Shown: piece by piece, positions 47,904 through 57,480 of the stretch
Numbering within the stretch: the stretch's first letter is position 1
Layout: each line of letters starts with the position of its first letter
Assembly (NCBI GenBank): GCA_002368355.1
Contig: AP018281.1
Coordinates: 3,162,001-3,226,000, forward strand
Reading direction: 5' to 3'
Length of the DNA: 64,000 bases
DNA from: Chondrocystis sp. NIES-4102
Lineage (GTDB): Bacteria; Cyanobacteriota; Cyanobacteriia; Cyanobacteriales; Xenococcaceae
Made by a program: the position numbers and the translations under genes
The notes under the pieces: model-generated
Told to the model about the DNA's origin: nothing
Seen by the model: only the letters and a program-made list of their open reading frames with translations
Database searches by the model: none

Positions 47904-48589
47904 TTAATAGAATATACTAATTGTCTAAAATAACGAGAGACTAACTACGGATTAAGCTATTAGATCACCAGTACCTTCAGCAGAATATTATCCTTATCCG
48001 CCGTCTCACGGTGAACATTGCGCTGCACCGCTTTTATGAACATTTCAGCTTTTTTATAACTTAATAAATATTTTCTATATTGTCAGTTACTTTTAAGAAT
48101 TGAGCTAACTATTTTATTTCGTTTTACCTCTAGTAACAAAAAAGCAACAACAAAGACTACAGCAATTATTTTAACAACCTCCATCACAGTCAGTTTCGGA
48201 TAATTGGGGTGATTATTGGATCTTAATTAGGTAGTGGGGTAGTAGGTAATCCCACAAGGGGACAATGTAGGTAGTAGGTAGTGGGGGTTAGGGTAGTAGG
48301 TAGTGGGGTAGTAGGTAATCCCACAAGGGGACAATGTAGGTAGTAGGTAGTGGGGGTTAGGGTAGTAGGTATTAGTGATCAGTGAAAAGCTAAAAACCTT
48401 AATTATTTCGTATTGCTATACAAGCAAGGGGAGCAAAAATAGTATACCTCCTGCTTTTGCTGCTTCCTCTATATACTCTAGAGCTTGTCTGATTCTCCAC
48501 AATTTGTACTTAAAATAAATTAAAAAACGATTGTGATTTAAATATATATCGAATACAATTGGATCAAATTTAAAATAAGGAGATAGACC
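47904..48589. repeat. Repeat-rich intergenic region with a 69-base tandem duplication
   Basis: Two copies of a 69-base unit lie at about 48228-48296 and 48297-48365. Each holds TAGGTAG/TAGTGGG elements and the core ATCCCACAAGGGGACAATGT. The same core recurs at 50911-50930. The part at 47960-48043 is less AT-rich than its surroundings and may be a gene remnant (see findings). An AAGGAG site at 48577-48582 belongs to the next gene. Confidence 0.85.
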
Positions 48590-48892
48590 GTGATTGAAAG
48601 TAAGCCTCAGCAACAACTAAAGTCTGATACAGAACAGTTAGAGAAAAAGAGAATTCAATTTATCATTCCGCAAAAGTATCACAAAGAACCAATTCTTTTT
48701 AATTTAGCCTCAGACTATCAACTGCAAGTTAATTTCTTTTCAGCAATTTTAGGCAAAGATGGATTAGGTGGTGGTTGCTTTGATATAGAAATTAAAGGTA
48801 GTAGACAACAAATTGAACTTGCTTTAAATTATCTTTCGCGGTTAAATGTAGAGATTTGGAATAGAGAAGAGGCAGAAATTGCAGGGTGGTAA
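48590..48892 (+). CDS. NIL-domain protein, copy 2
   Basis: A 100-residue paralog of the 47604-47903 product, sharing IPxKYHKxPIxFxL, GLGGGCFD and LNYLxxLNVEIW, with a polar N-terminal 20 residues. It starts at GTG, supported by AAGGAG seven bases upstream and the absence of a nearby ATG. The two copies likely arose by duplication and then diverged, given many substitutions at protein level. Confidence 0.85.
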   Translation: MIESKPQQQLKSDTEQLEKKRIQFIIPQKYHKEPILFNLASDYQLQVNFFSAILGKDGLGGGCFDIEIKGSRQQIELALNYLSRLNVEIWNREEAEIAGW

Positions 48893-48900
48893 ATCTAAAT

Positions 48901-49374
48901 TTACATATCCCTTTGAGAATTTTGATCCATCAATTCCGATAGTTGGGCGCGTTGATCTGGGGTTAATACCTCTCGCATTTTAAGCATAGTTTCAAAATGA
49001 TTATCTTTTAATTGCTGATCGAGGGCTTGGATAGTTTGATGCTGTTGTCTCAATTGATCTGAATTTGCATCACTACTCAAGAGCGATCGCATTTTGTCTT
49101 TCTCAACATCCATTTGCTCCCGTAATGCTTCTGTTTGGGTTTTTTCCTCTTCTTTAATTGCATCTATTTGCTGAGATTGTTCGGTAGTAAGATCTAACTT
49201 ATCCATTAATCTCTCTATTTTTGGCTCTCTGCCATGTTTATGATGCTCTCTATGGGCTGTAATAGTTGGTTGCATATCTTCCATTAAATTACTACGAGAT
49301 GAATCAATTGCATAAGCACTAAAAGGTAGGATCAATAAAGCTCCTGTAACAACAGAAAAGGTACGCCAGTTCAT
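48901..49374 (-). CDS. Spy/CpxP-like periplasmic protein, His-rich
   Basis: A 157-residue exported protein with a signal peptide (about 1-22) followed by a helical domain holding two LTxxQ motifs, DLTTEQSQQ (about 65) and VLTPDQRAQ (about 140). These mark the Spy/CpxP family of envelope-stress chaperones and metal-responsive proteins. The segment AHREHHKHGREPK after the signal adds a cluster of histidines, a possible metal site. It is divergent from a two-component kinase gene, which suggests regulation by that pair. Confidence 0.85.
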   Translation of the reverse strand: MNWRTFSVVTGALLILPFSAYAIDSSRSNLMEDMQPTITAHREHHKHGREPKIERLMDKLDLTTEQSQQIDAIKEEEKTQTEALREQMDVEKDKMRSLLSSDANSDQLRQQHQTIQALDQQLKDNHFETMLKMREVLTPDQRAQLSELMDQNSQRDM

Positions 49375-49558
49375 CTAATGTCTCCTTAAATTCATTTAAA
49401 GTATTGATTATTTAAATAATAAGAAAATCGAAGTTTGCCCGCCTCGATCTAAACTCCTAACTTGCATTGGTACTTTAGGACTATTTTTAGCTTGCTAAAC
49501 AAAATAAACAACAAATATGGAGTAAATATTAGGTAGATATTCAGTTTTTATTTTGGCA

Positions 49559-50845
49559 ATGGCTAATATTTGGCAAAGGCATTCCTTTCGTTTACTCCTA
49601 TATTTAGAATGGATACTATTAGGAATTGCTCTACTTACGGCATTTAGTTGGCTTATCTCCCCTCTTCATCCCCATCCTCGCCCTCATCCTCATCATCATG
49701 GGCTAGCTGATGCAGTTTGGGTTAAAGTGCTGGGAATTTCTTGTATTGCACTCTTGGGAGTTATGGGTTTAAGACTGCCTAACAACTCAAAGTTAATTCA
49801 AGCTATTTATATTGCTGGCGGATTTTGTTTAAGTTGGGTAGCAATCTTATTTTTGGGTAAAGGAGAAAGACTATTTCCAGCACTACTATTAATTGTGGTA
49901 ATTCGGGCTTGTTTGCTTTTTTCTTTGAGTGGCAGAATTTTTGTAGCTGCTTTAGCCTATATTTCTTTTTTAGCTGTACAAATAATGTCCTTAATGAGGA
50001 TTAATTTTTTAGGTATTCCCTTAGGTAAACCTGTACCACTTTTAGGACGTTTGCCACCCAAGGAGTTAAACGGAGTACTATTAAGTTTAGCTTTTAATTC
50101 TGCCCTATTATTTGCTTTAGTTTTGGCTTTTGTAGTCTTATTAGTCAGTGCAGTGTTAGCAGAACATCAAAGTAGATCAAAATTACTACAAGCCCATCGT
50201 CGCTTAAGGGATTATGCTTTGCAAGTTGAGAATCAAGCAACCTTACAAGAAAGAAATCGTATTGCTAGGGAAATACATGATTCTGTAGGTCATTATCTCA
50301 CCGCCCAAAGTATTCAGTTAGAAAATACAGCCCTATTTTTAATTACAGATCCTATAAAAGCGCAAGACCATTTAACCAAAGCCCGAAATCTAGGTAAAGA
50401 AGCATTAACTAATATTCGTTTATCAGTGGCAACTTTAAGAAAAAACCCTCTACAACGATCGCTTGTGAGCATTATTGAACAATTAATTACTGAATTTCAA
50501 GCTCATACAAATATAGCGATCGCTTATCAGGTTAATCTGGTTTCCTTACTACCGACAGAAACGAAAACCGCCCTCTACCGTATCATTCAAGAAGCGTTAA
50601 CTAATATTAGTAAACATAGTCAAGCTACTCAAGTGAGTTTATCTATCCAGGAAATAGACAAACAAATTACCCTTTCAGTACAAGATAATGGGTGTGGGTT
50701 TAATCCAAAACAAAATACTACTGGGTTTGGACTGCAAGGAATACAAGAACGTACAGCAGCCTTACAAGGAAGTTTGACAATTGTTAGTCAGCCTGGACAG
50801 GGATGTCAGATTAACGTTAAAATCCCCCTATCTTTGATTAATTGA
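49559..50845 (+). CDS. NarL-type sensor histidine kinase with His-rich loop
   Basis: About 428 residues. Six or so N-terminal hydrophobic segments span residues 10-200. Between the first and second is HPHPRPHPHHHG (about 37-48), likely outside the membrane. The phospho-acceptor is H240 in REIHDSVGHYLTAQ (HisKA_3 type), with the HATPase part at about 330-425 (EALTNISKHSQA, DNGCGFNP, GFGLQGIQER). The gene is 280 bases from its likely partner regulator and divergent from the Spy-like gene. A metal or envelope signal is inferred. The ATG two codons after a TTG is preferred. Confidence 0.88.
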   Translation: MANIWQRHSFRLLLYLEWILLGIALLTAFSWLISPLHPHPRPHPHHHGLADAVWVKVLGISCIALLGVMGLRLPNNSKLIQAIYIAGGFCLSWVAILFLGKGERLFPALLLIVVIRACLLFSLSGRIFVAALAYISFLAVQIMSLMRINFLGIPLGKPVPLLGRLPPKELNGVLLSLAFNSALLFALVLAFVVLLVSAVLAEHQSRSKLLQAHRRLRDYALQVENQATLQERNRIAREIHDSVGHYLTAQSIQLENTALFLITDPIKAQDHLTKARNLGKEALTNIRLSVATLRKNPLQRSLVSIIEQLITEFQAHTNIAIAYQVNLVSLLPTETKTALYRIIQEALTNISKHSQATQVSLSIQEIDKQITLSVQDNGCGFNPKQNTTGFGLQGIQERTAALQGSLTIVSQPGQGCQINVKIPLSLIN

Positions 50846-51129
50846 TAGGCTTGTTTTAGTCAGGAGTCTGGGGTTAGGTAATAGGTAGCCCTAAAGGATA
50901 AGCTACGCAAATCCCACAAGGGGACAATGTAGGTAGTAGGCGCGGAAAGCGTCCCCACGCACGCTCTTGAGGTCGCCAAAGCGCGAACGTGACGATAGTA
51001 GGTAATAGTTAAGTCAGGAGTCTGGAGTAGTAAATAAAGAGTAACGAGAAGATAAGAAGCTAATAGCTAAAAAAACCTTCTAATATTTCTTTTAATAGTT
51101 TTATACCTAAATGACAACAACCCTAAACA
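50846..51129. repeat. Mosaic of short repeats with a GC-rich insert
   Basis: Between the kinase and regulator genes lie GGAGTCT/GTAGTAG units, the core ATCCCACAAGGGGACAATGT (50911-50930), and a distinctly GC-rich block (50940-50996) of about 57 bases. No open frame is present. The insert separates two genes that would be expected to form a tight operon. Confidence 0.8.
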
Positions 51130-51786
51130 ATGATTCGTATTTTGATAGTAGATGATCAAAGTATTGTCCGAGAAGGGCTATCGAGTTTATTACAAACTCA
51201 GCCAGATTTAGAAGTAGTGGGGGAAGCAGCAAATGGACAAGAAGCGGTAGAGCGATCGCTTGATCTTCAACCTGATGTAATTTTAATGGATATCCGTATG
51301 CCAATTATGGATGGGTTGGCTGCTATTCGGCTTTTGGTTAAACAAGCACCTGCAATTAAGATTTTAGTATTGACTACTTTTGATGATGAGGAATATATCA
51401 CTCAAGCAATAGCCAATGGCGCACAGGGATATCTCCTCAAAGATACTCCATCAGCAGAACTATCTCAAGCAATTCGTTTAGTTAATAAAGGTTACAGTCA
51501 GATGGGGCCTGGGTTATTGGCTAAAGCTGTAGCCTCTGATGTTTCTCATGATGTTGAAAAATCAGAATTAATATCTCAACAATTGGCACAACTAACCGCC
51601 AGGGAAAAGGAAGTCCTGCAATTAATCGCTACAGGATATAGTAATAAGGAAATATCTGCCCAATTATATATAGTTGAGCGAACTGTTAAAAATCATGTAA
51701 ACAGTATTTTACACGCCCTCAATTTACGCGATCGCACACAAGCTGCTATTTTTGCTCATAAATATTGGCACGAAATATTTAAGTAA
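51130..51786 (+). CDS. NarL/LuxR-family response regulator
   Basis: A 218-residue regulator with a receiver domain (about 1-120, phospho-acceptor D54 in ILMDIRMP, active-site D8/D9) and a C-terminal LuxR-type helix-turn-helix (about 150-215; LTAREKEVLQLIATGYSNKE, VERTVKNHVNSI). It is the natural partner of the HisKA_3 kinase upstream and may control the Spy-like gene. Confidence 0.93.
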   Translation: MIRILIVDDQSIVREGLSSLLQTQPDLEVVGEAANGQEAVERSLDLQPDVILMDIRMPIMDGLAAIRLLVKQAPAIKILVLTTFDDEEYITQAIANGAQGYLLKDTPSAELSQAIRLVNKGYSQMGPGLLAKAVASDVSHDVEKSELISQQLAQLTAREKEVLQLIATGYSNKEISAQLYIVERTVKNHVNSILHALNLRDRTQAAIFAHKYWHEIFK

Positions 51787-51797
51787 GACCTCTTATC

Positions 51798-52715
51798 CTA
51801 TGCTTGAGAACTTAAAACTGGTGTTTTAGCCTCTAATTGTTCTATTTGTTCTACTGTCCCGATAGCCTCTAGGTCGATTTCTTGACAAGTACGTTTAATC
51901 AGACCACATAAAGCTTTACCTGGGCCGACTTCTATAATTTTACTTATGTTTTCTTGGGTAAATTGCAGCATAATTTCTCGCCAACGTACCGAACCTGTCA
52001 TTTGCTGTGCTAATCTACTTTTTAATTCTGCCTCTTTTGTAGTAGCAATAGGTTCAACGTTAGAGATGACTGGTATCTTAGCATCACTAAAACTTACAGA
52101 ATCTAAAATAGTTAAAAATTGTTCTGAGGCTGACTGCATCATCGGTGAATGGAAAGCACCTGAGACATTAAGTGTAGTAACTCGTTTAACTTTTACCTTG
52201 TTTAATATTGCTTCTACCGCTTCTGGTGTACCTGAAATAACTACTTGCTGTTCACTATTATCATTTGCCAAGACAACATCAGGAGTCTGTTCGAGAGCGA
52301 TCGCCAGTTGAGAACGATCAAATTTCATTAGTGCAGCCATTTTTCCCCCAGCAGCACTATCCATTAATTCGGCTCTTTTTTTGACTAATTTTAAGCCAGA
52401 TTCAAAATCAAAAACCTGTGCAGCATATAAAGCTACATATTCTCCCAAGCTATGACCTGCTACTAACTGAGGTAAACCTAGCTTTTGGGTCAATAGGTCT
52501 ACTAAAATCGCTTCAATAACATAGAGACAAGGTTGGGTATACAGAGTACGGGCTAAAGTTGATTCATCTCCTTGGCAAATATCTAATACCGACCAACCTA
52601 GTATTTGATCTGCAATCTCCAATTTAGATTTGGCAGTGGGAAAGTCTTTTAAGTCTACCCCCATACCCACTGTTTGCGAACCTTGTCCTGGAAATACCCA
52701 CGCTGTCTTTGTCAT
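51798..52715 (-). CDS. fabD: Malonyl-CoA:ACP transacylase FabD
   Basis: A 305-residue enzyme that loads malonyl groups onto acyl carrier protein for fatty-acid synthesis. The N-terminal signature is VFPGQGSQTVGMG. The catalytic S89 is in AGHSLGEYVAL and the His is in SGAFHSPMM near residue 195. It follows cupA by 145 bases on the same strand but is metabolically unrelated. Confidence 0.94.
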   Translation of the reverse strand: MTKTAWVFPGQGSQTVGMGVDLKDFPTAKSKLEIADQILGWSVLDICQGDESTLARTLYTQPCLYVIEAILVDLLTQKLGLPQLVAGHSLGEYVALYAAQVFDFESGLKLVKKRAELMDSAAGGKMAALMKFDRSQLAIALEQTPDVVLANDNSEQQVVISGTPEAVEAILNKVKVKRVTTLNVSGAFHSPMMQSASEQFLTILDSVSFSDAKIPVISNVEPIATTKEAELKSRLAQQMTGSVRWREIMLQFTQENISKIIEVGPGKALCGLIKRTCQEIDLEAIGTVEQIEQLEAKTPVLSSQA

Positions 52716-52860
52716 TGATTAGGATTTTATATTTATATACTAAAAACTGTCTATACTATAAAAACTCTATTTTTTTGATAATTTTACATTTTTATAAACA
52801 GTCATTTAGCAATTATCCCATTCTCCTGGCAAATTTGTCGAACACTAAATTTCTCTATTA

Positions 52861-54000
52861 TTAATTAGTGTTAATTTTAGTTATTTGCGATTCTAAAATA
52901 CGATTTAGCCACCCTGTAAGATATTTACGGTTAGCTGCTTGTTGTTGTGGATCGACGGTATCAAAAGGATGAGGTGCTAATCCTTTTATAGCAGCCGTGG
53001 TTACACAAAACATTGATTTTTGGAAACTTTGGCAAATTTGAATACGAATATCTCTCTCTCCCCTAAGACTCTGATGACGGTAAACCTCACGTAAGTAATC
53101 AGGTAGGAAATGACGCATATCTTGCATCAATAAAGTTGGTGGAATACCCGCCCCCCCAACAGGTAAAGGATCAGCGTATAATGCTCCGTAAGCAAACATA
53201 CCTGGATCGTATGAAATTTCGTAAGCTTGGGCGTTGTAGGATACTGTACCTGTAAAAGGAGTTCCACGGAAGAAAACCGCTTCTACATAGGGTACTGCTG
53301 TATCGGCTAAAAAAGTTAAATTTGCATCCTTTGGTAAAATATCATAGGTTTGATTACCCTCCTTGACTGTATAAGTGATTGGTCGAGTTGCATCTGCTAC
53401 TAAACCATTAAGAATAAACTGGACGACATCAGGAATTGATTTAATTTGACCACGATCATAACTATCGGATAAATTAATAAAAATATCGCTCATTACTCGC
53501 CAAAACTGACCTAAAGCACTGTAATAAGCCATTTGACGCATTTGTTCAGGTAAAAAGTCTTTAAAAGCTGCGTGTAAAGTCAGCATTAAAGGATTGTATT
53601 TAAAATGCGCTTTAATTAGTTGATTTACATTATTGGTAAACTCAGGGGTATCAACATAAGCATCTAAACCACCGCCACCATGCCAAAACATGGTTTTCAT
53701 ACAATATTCGGCATATTCATAATTAATGCGATCGTGCCACAGAAACTTAGCGATTTTTTGAGGATTAACTTCCCCATTAAAGTATTTAAATAGTGGAAAT
53801 AGCTTTAAAAATTGTGTATTAGCTATGTAGCATAGATTTATAGAATAAGCATCTAAAACTACACCATAACTTTTAAGAATACCAACCACCTCCACAAGAT
53901 TTTGAGGCGAATCTTGCAGTAGAGCGTCGCCTTTTTCTAATCTAGTAATATATTCGTCTATTAAAGCGGATTTGGAACGTTTGATCGCAGTCTTAACCAT
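52861..54000 (-). CDS. cupA: CO2 hydration protein CupA (ChpY) of NDH-1MS
   Basis: A 379-residue ChpXY-family protein that converts CO2 to bicarbonate on the NDH-1MS complex, acting as the carbonic-anhydrase-like subunit. It carries conserved His, Cys and acidic segments, for example LWHDRINYEYAEYCMKTMFW near residue 90. It lies downstream of ndhF3 and ndhD3 in the usual order ndhF3-ndhD3-cupA with a 64-base gap. The inducible, high-affinity form (CupA) is chosen over CupB because of the F3/D3 neighbours. No cupS follows; fabD is next. Confidence 0.93.
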   Translation of the reverse strand: MVKTAIKRSKSALIDEYITRLEKGDALLQDSPQNLVEVVGILKSYGVVLDAYSINLCYIANTQFLKLFPLFKYFNGEVNPQKIAKFLWHDRINYEYAEYCMKTMFWHGGGGLDAYVDTPEFTNNVNQLIKAHFKYNPLMLTLHAAFKDFLPEQMRQMAYYSALGQFWRVMSDIFINLSDSYDRGQIKSIPDVVQFILNGLVADATRPITYTVKEGNQTYDILPKDANLTFLADTAVPYVEAVFFRGTPFTGTVSYNAQAYEISYDPGMFAYGALYADPLPVGGAGIPPTLLMQDMRHFLPDYLREVYRHQSLRGERDIRIQICQSFQKSMFCVTTAAIKGLAPHPFDTVDPQQQAANRKYLTGWLNRILESQITKINTN

Positions 54001-54064
54001 AATTATCTACTTACTGGTTGCTAACTTAATACATTTATCTTGTTTATTTATTACTAAATTCAAC

Positions 54065-55516
54065 TTAACTACCTGTTAATAAAGCAACGGCTTGTACTTC
54101 ACTCCAGTGAGTAACCCAATCTGGTCTAAGACCAAAGGCTACAATTAATAACAACAGCACAAATGCGGGGGCGTGTTCTTTCCATCTGACTGGTGGTAAT
54201 TGAGTTAGACCCTCGGTGAGACGACCAAAAAATACTTTATTTACTACTAATAAGAAGTAAACAGCAGTTAAACCAGTTCCCACTAAGCATAATAAAGTTG
54301 GAATCGGAAAAATCGGAAAACTACCTCGAAATACTAAAAATTCCGAAATAAAACCCACCATTCCTGGCAATCCAGAACTAGCCATAACTCCCAAAATCAT
54401 TAAACCTCCTGTTACAGGTAGTCCTCTTTCTGGGTTAAGTAAACCTCTGAGATAATCCACATCCCGTGATCCTGTTTTTTTGTAAACCATACCCACGAGT
54501 AAAAATAGGAAGGCAGAAATTAAGCCATGACTAACCATCTGAAAAACAGCAGCAACCATACTTAAACGAGTGGTCGCAGTAGCAGCCAGTAAAATATATG
54601 CCATGTGAGCGATCGAGGAATAGGCTACTACCTTCTTCATGTCCTTTTGAGCGATCGCACAGGAAGCTCCATATAAAGCACTAATACTCGCTAAAATCGC
54701 TAACCAGGGAGCAAGATACACCCATCCTTCTAAAAATAAACCAACACCAAAACGCAATAAAGCATACGTACCAAGTTTTAATAATACCCCAGCTAATAAA
54801 ACTGAAATGGGGGTAGAGGCTTGTACGTGAGCATCTGGTAACCAAGTATGAAAAGGAAAAATGGGAATTTTAATAAAGATGCCAATTAGTAACGGTGCAA
54901 GCAATAGTAACTGACTATTTAAGGGTAATGTATGTCCTCGCACTGCTTGATAATCAAAACTAGTCTCGCCTGTTAACCAGACTAAACCTAAGAAAGAAGC
55001 TAAAACTAAAATACCTGATATGGCTGTGTAGAGTAAAAACTTCATCGCAGCATATCCTCTTCTTTCTCCACCCCAAATAGCAATCAAGAAATATAAAGGT
55101 ACAATTTCTAATTCATAAAATAAGAAAAATAATAATAAATCTTGGGCTAAAAATGCTCCCGCAGCACCACCACTGAGTAACAAAATCATTGAATAATATA
55201 ATTTTTGTCTAGCAATTGTGGGGCTAGTACTGATCATTGCAATCACGGTTAAAAGACTATTGAGCAATACTAGGGGAAAAGAAAGACCGTCAATTCCTAT
55301 ATGGTAGTTTAAACCCAGCCATTGAATCCAAGGAATATCTTCAGCAAACTGTAACCCTTCAAGTTTGAAATTAAATTGAAAACCTATAAGGATATTAATC
55401 ACTAAAACGCTCACTGCTGCAATTATGGCGAAATTGCGGGAATTTTTGGCAGGTAAAGGGCTTAACCCAATGATCGCTGCACTCACAAAAGGAATGAGAA
55501 TTAAGGCACTGAGCAT
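54065..55516 (-). CDS. ndhD3: NDH-1 subunit NdhD3
   Basis: A 483-residue proton-antiporter-like membrane subunit of NADH-1-type complexes with about fourteen helices. It shows typical NuoM/NdhD features such as FFLFYELEIVPLYFLI, KIPIFPFHTWLPDAHVQASTP and the lysine-containing helices. In cyanobacteria the D3 form belongs to NDH-1MS with NdhF3 and CupA, for inducible CO2 uptake driven by cyclic electron flow. It sits 68 bases after ndhF3. Confidence 0.94.
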   Translation of the reverse strand: MLSALILIPFVSAAIIGLSPLPAKNSRNFAIIAAVSVLVINILIGFQFNFKLEGLQFAEDIPWIQWLGLNYHIGIDGLSFPLVLLNSLLTVIAMISTSPTIARQKLYYSMILLLSGGAAGAFLAQDLLLFFLFYELEIVPLYFLIAIWGGERRGYAAMKFLLYTAISGILVLASFLGLVWLTGETSFDYQAVRGHTLPLNSQLLLLAPLLIGIFIKIPIFPFHTWLPDAHVQASTPISVLLAGVLLKLGTYALLRFGVGLFLEGWVYLAPWLAILASISALYGASCAIAQKDMKKVVAYSSIAHMAYILLAATATTRLSMVAAVFQMVSHGLISAFLFLLVGMVYKKTGSRDVDYLRGLLNPERGLPVTGGLMILGVMASSGLPGMVGFISEFLVFRGSFPIFPIPTLLCLVGTGLTAVYFLLVVNKVFFGRLTEGLTQLPPVRWKEHAPAFVLLLLIVAFGLRPDWVTHWSEVQAVALLTGS

Positions 55517-55584
55517 GACACTTGCTTATCTTGAAAAATTATATTAAATCGATTAGAAAATTGAAATTTAATCAGGATGATCAT

Positions 55585-57480
55585 TTAGATAATAGATGAC
55601 CAATAACTCGTCAACATTGACCATTGACCATTGAGCATTGACCATAACAATAAGCCAATACCCAGAATAATCGTGGCAATATAAAATTGTGATTGTCCTG
55701 AAACGTTGTATTTTAAAGCGTTACTACTAAAAATTGTAGCCAAACTAATTAGATTAACCACGCCGTCAACTATATAGCGATCTAACCAAGCAGTTATTTT
55801 CGCAAGATTAGAGACTGCTGCAATTACCGTCACCTCATATAACTTATCTATATAAAAATCGTAAGCAAGCAAGTCTTGTACAAATCGCACTCTGATATTA
55901 CTAGATCTTGCCCAGGCTCTACCCACTGGAATTCTAAACCCTATAAGACAACCCAATGCACCTGAGAAAATTAATAAAGGGGTAGCATACTGATTGATTG
56001 ATTCTGGTTGAGCCAATGATAAAGGGGCGTTAGGACTTAACCATAAAGACCACTGTATAGGAGCAAAAGTTGTAATTAAAGTTACCACCATTAAAGAAAC
56101 CATTGGCACTGCCATTAGCCAAGGAACTTCAGGCGCACGACGAGTTTTAATTTGAACCTTACCCAGAAAGATGACTCTAAATAATCTAGTTAAGTTAATG
56201 GCAGATAAGGTATTTACAAACATTACAATTAATAGTAACCACCAATCCACATTCCAAGATCCACTAAACCAATGTTGATAAGTCCAAAACATACCTAAAG
56301 GCGCAAATGCTATTAGTCCTGCTGACCCTACTAGAAAAGATAAACTAGTGGCTGGCATTCTAGAACCTAATCCACCCATTTCTGTAACATTCTGATTATT
56401 AGTAGCTAAGATTACAGAACCTGCACTCATAAATAATAGGGCTTTAGCGATCGCATGACTAAATAGTAATAGGAATGCTATATCTACCTGTCGCAGTCCT
56501 ACCGCGATAAATACTAAACCAAGATAAGCACTAGTGGAATGACACAAAGCCCTTTTAATATCTATCTGCGCGATCGCCATTAAAGATGTACCAATAGCGG
56601 TAATCGCACCTATAGCAATCAATACATATGCAGAAATTGGCGAAAGAGTGGTTGCTGGCTCTAACTTTATTAATACATATGCCCCCGCAGAAACTACAAT
56701 TGAATTACGCATAATTCCTGCTGGGTTAGGGCCCTCCATAGCTTCATCTAACCAAAGATTTAAAGGAAACTGGGCGCATTTACCAATAGGGCCGGCAATT
56801 AGGGATAAACCTAACAAAGTAGCTACAGTAGGATTAAGCTCATTTACTTCTACCCAATTTTTCAATTGTGAAAAATTTAACCCTTCACCATAATTAGATA
56901 GAGCAACTATACCCATTAATAAGATAATGTCTCCAACCCTTTTAGTAAGAAAAGCGTCTCTGGCTGCTGTGACTACCAAAGGTTGAGCATACCAAAAGCC
57001 CACTAAAAGATATGTCGAAAAGGTCAAAGCTTCTAATAAACAGTAACTTAACAGTAAGGAATCACTAAGAGCAAGACCAACTAAAGCAGCTTCAAAGAAA
57101 CCCATTAAGGCATAAAAGCGTGCTAAAGACCAATCTTTTTCCATGTACCCTAAAGCATAAAACTGCACTAGTAAACTTATGCCTGTAACTAATTCCATTG
57201 CCCCAAAACTAACTGGAGACAATTCAATCGATAAGGTAAGGTCTAAATCCGCAACTTGTAACCAATGAAAAACGAATTGTTGAGCTTCTCTTGTCCAAAC
57301 TAAATTAAAAATGATCGAACTATGGATAAATGCCAGCAAAGTCATCAGGATATTAAGATATGCTGCTGGACGTGGCCCGCTCTTGCGAATAATCCCTAAA
57401 GACCATGGTAGAGTTAAAATCGCTCCAACCAAGCTATAAAAAGGTATAATCCAAGATTTTTCTAATAAAAAATCAGTCAT
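55585..57480 (-). CDS. ndhF3: NDH-1 subunit NdhF3
   Basis: About 631 residues of a NuoL/NdhF-type antiporter subunit. It has about sixteen helices, the NEGPNPAGIMRNS-like segment (AMEGPNPAGIMRNSIVVSAG, near 250) and a long C-terminal amphipathic stretch at about 520-600. The gene starts at ATG 57480, with a TTG one codon earlier. It leads the ndhF3-ndhD3-cupA operon, which is induced at low CO2 and repressed by the LysR-type regulator NdhR/CcmR in studied species. Confidence 0.94.
   Translation of the reverse strand: MTDFLLEKSWIIPFYSLVGAILTLPWSLGIIRKSGPRPAAYLNILMTLLAFIHSSIIFNLVWTREAQQFVFHWLQVADLDLTLSIELSPVSFGAMELVTGISLLVQFYALGYMEKDWSLARFYALMGFFEAALVGLALSDSLLLSYCLLEALTFSTYLLVGFWYAQPLVVTAARDAFLTKRVGDIILLMGIVALSNYGEGLNFSQLKNWVEVNELNPTVATLLGLSLIAGPIGKCAQFPLNLWLDEAMEGPNPAGIMRNSIVVSAGAYVLIKLEPATTLSPISAYVLIAIGAITAIGTSLMAIAQIDIKRALCHSTSAYLGLVFIAVGLRQVDIAFLLLFSHAIAKALLFMSAGSVILATNNQNVTEMGGLGSRMPATSLSFLVGSAGLIAFAPLGMFWTYQHWFSGSWNVDWWLLLIVMFVNTLSAINLTRLFRVIFLGKVQIKTRRAPEVPWLMAVPMVSLMVVTLITTFAPIQWSLWLSPNAPLSLAQPESINQYATPLLIFSGALGCLIGFRIPVGRAWARSSNIRVRFVQDLLAYDFYIDKLYEVTVIAAVSNLAKITAWLDRYIVDGVVNLISLATIFSSNALKYNVSGQSQFYIATIILGIGLLLWSMLNGQWSMLTSYWSSII

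Noticed and set aside
48416-48616. 66-residue minus-strand frame overlapping the second NIL gene start
   Set aside because: Overlaps the ribosome site and GTG start of the NIL gene and has no ribosome site of its own or recognisable family.
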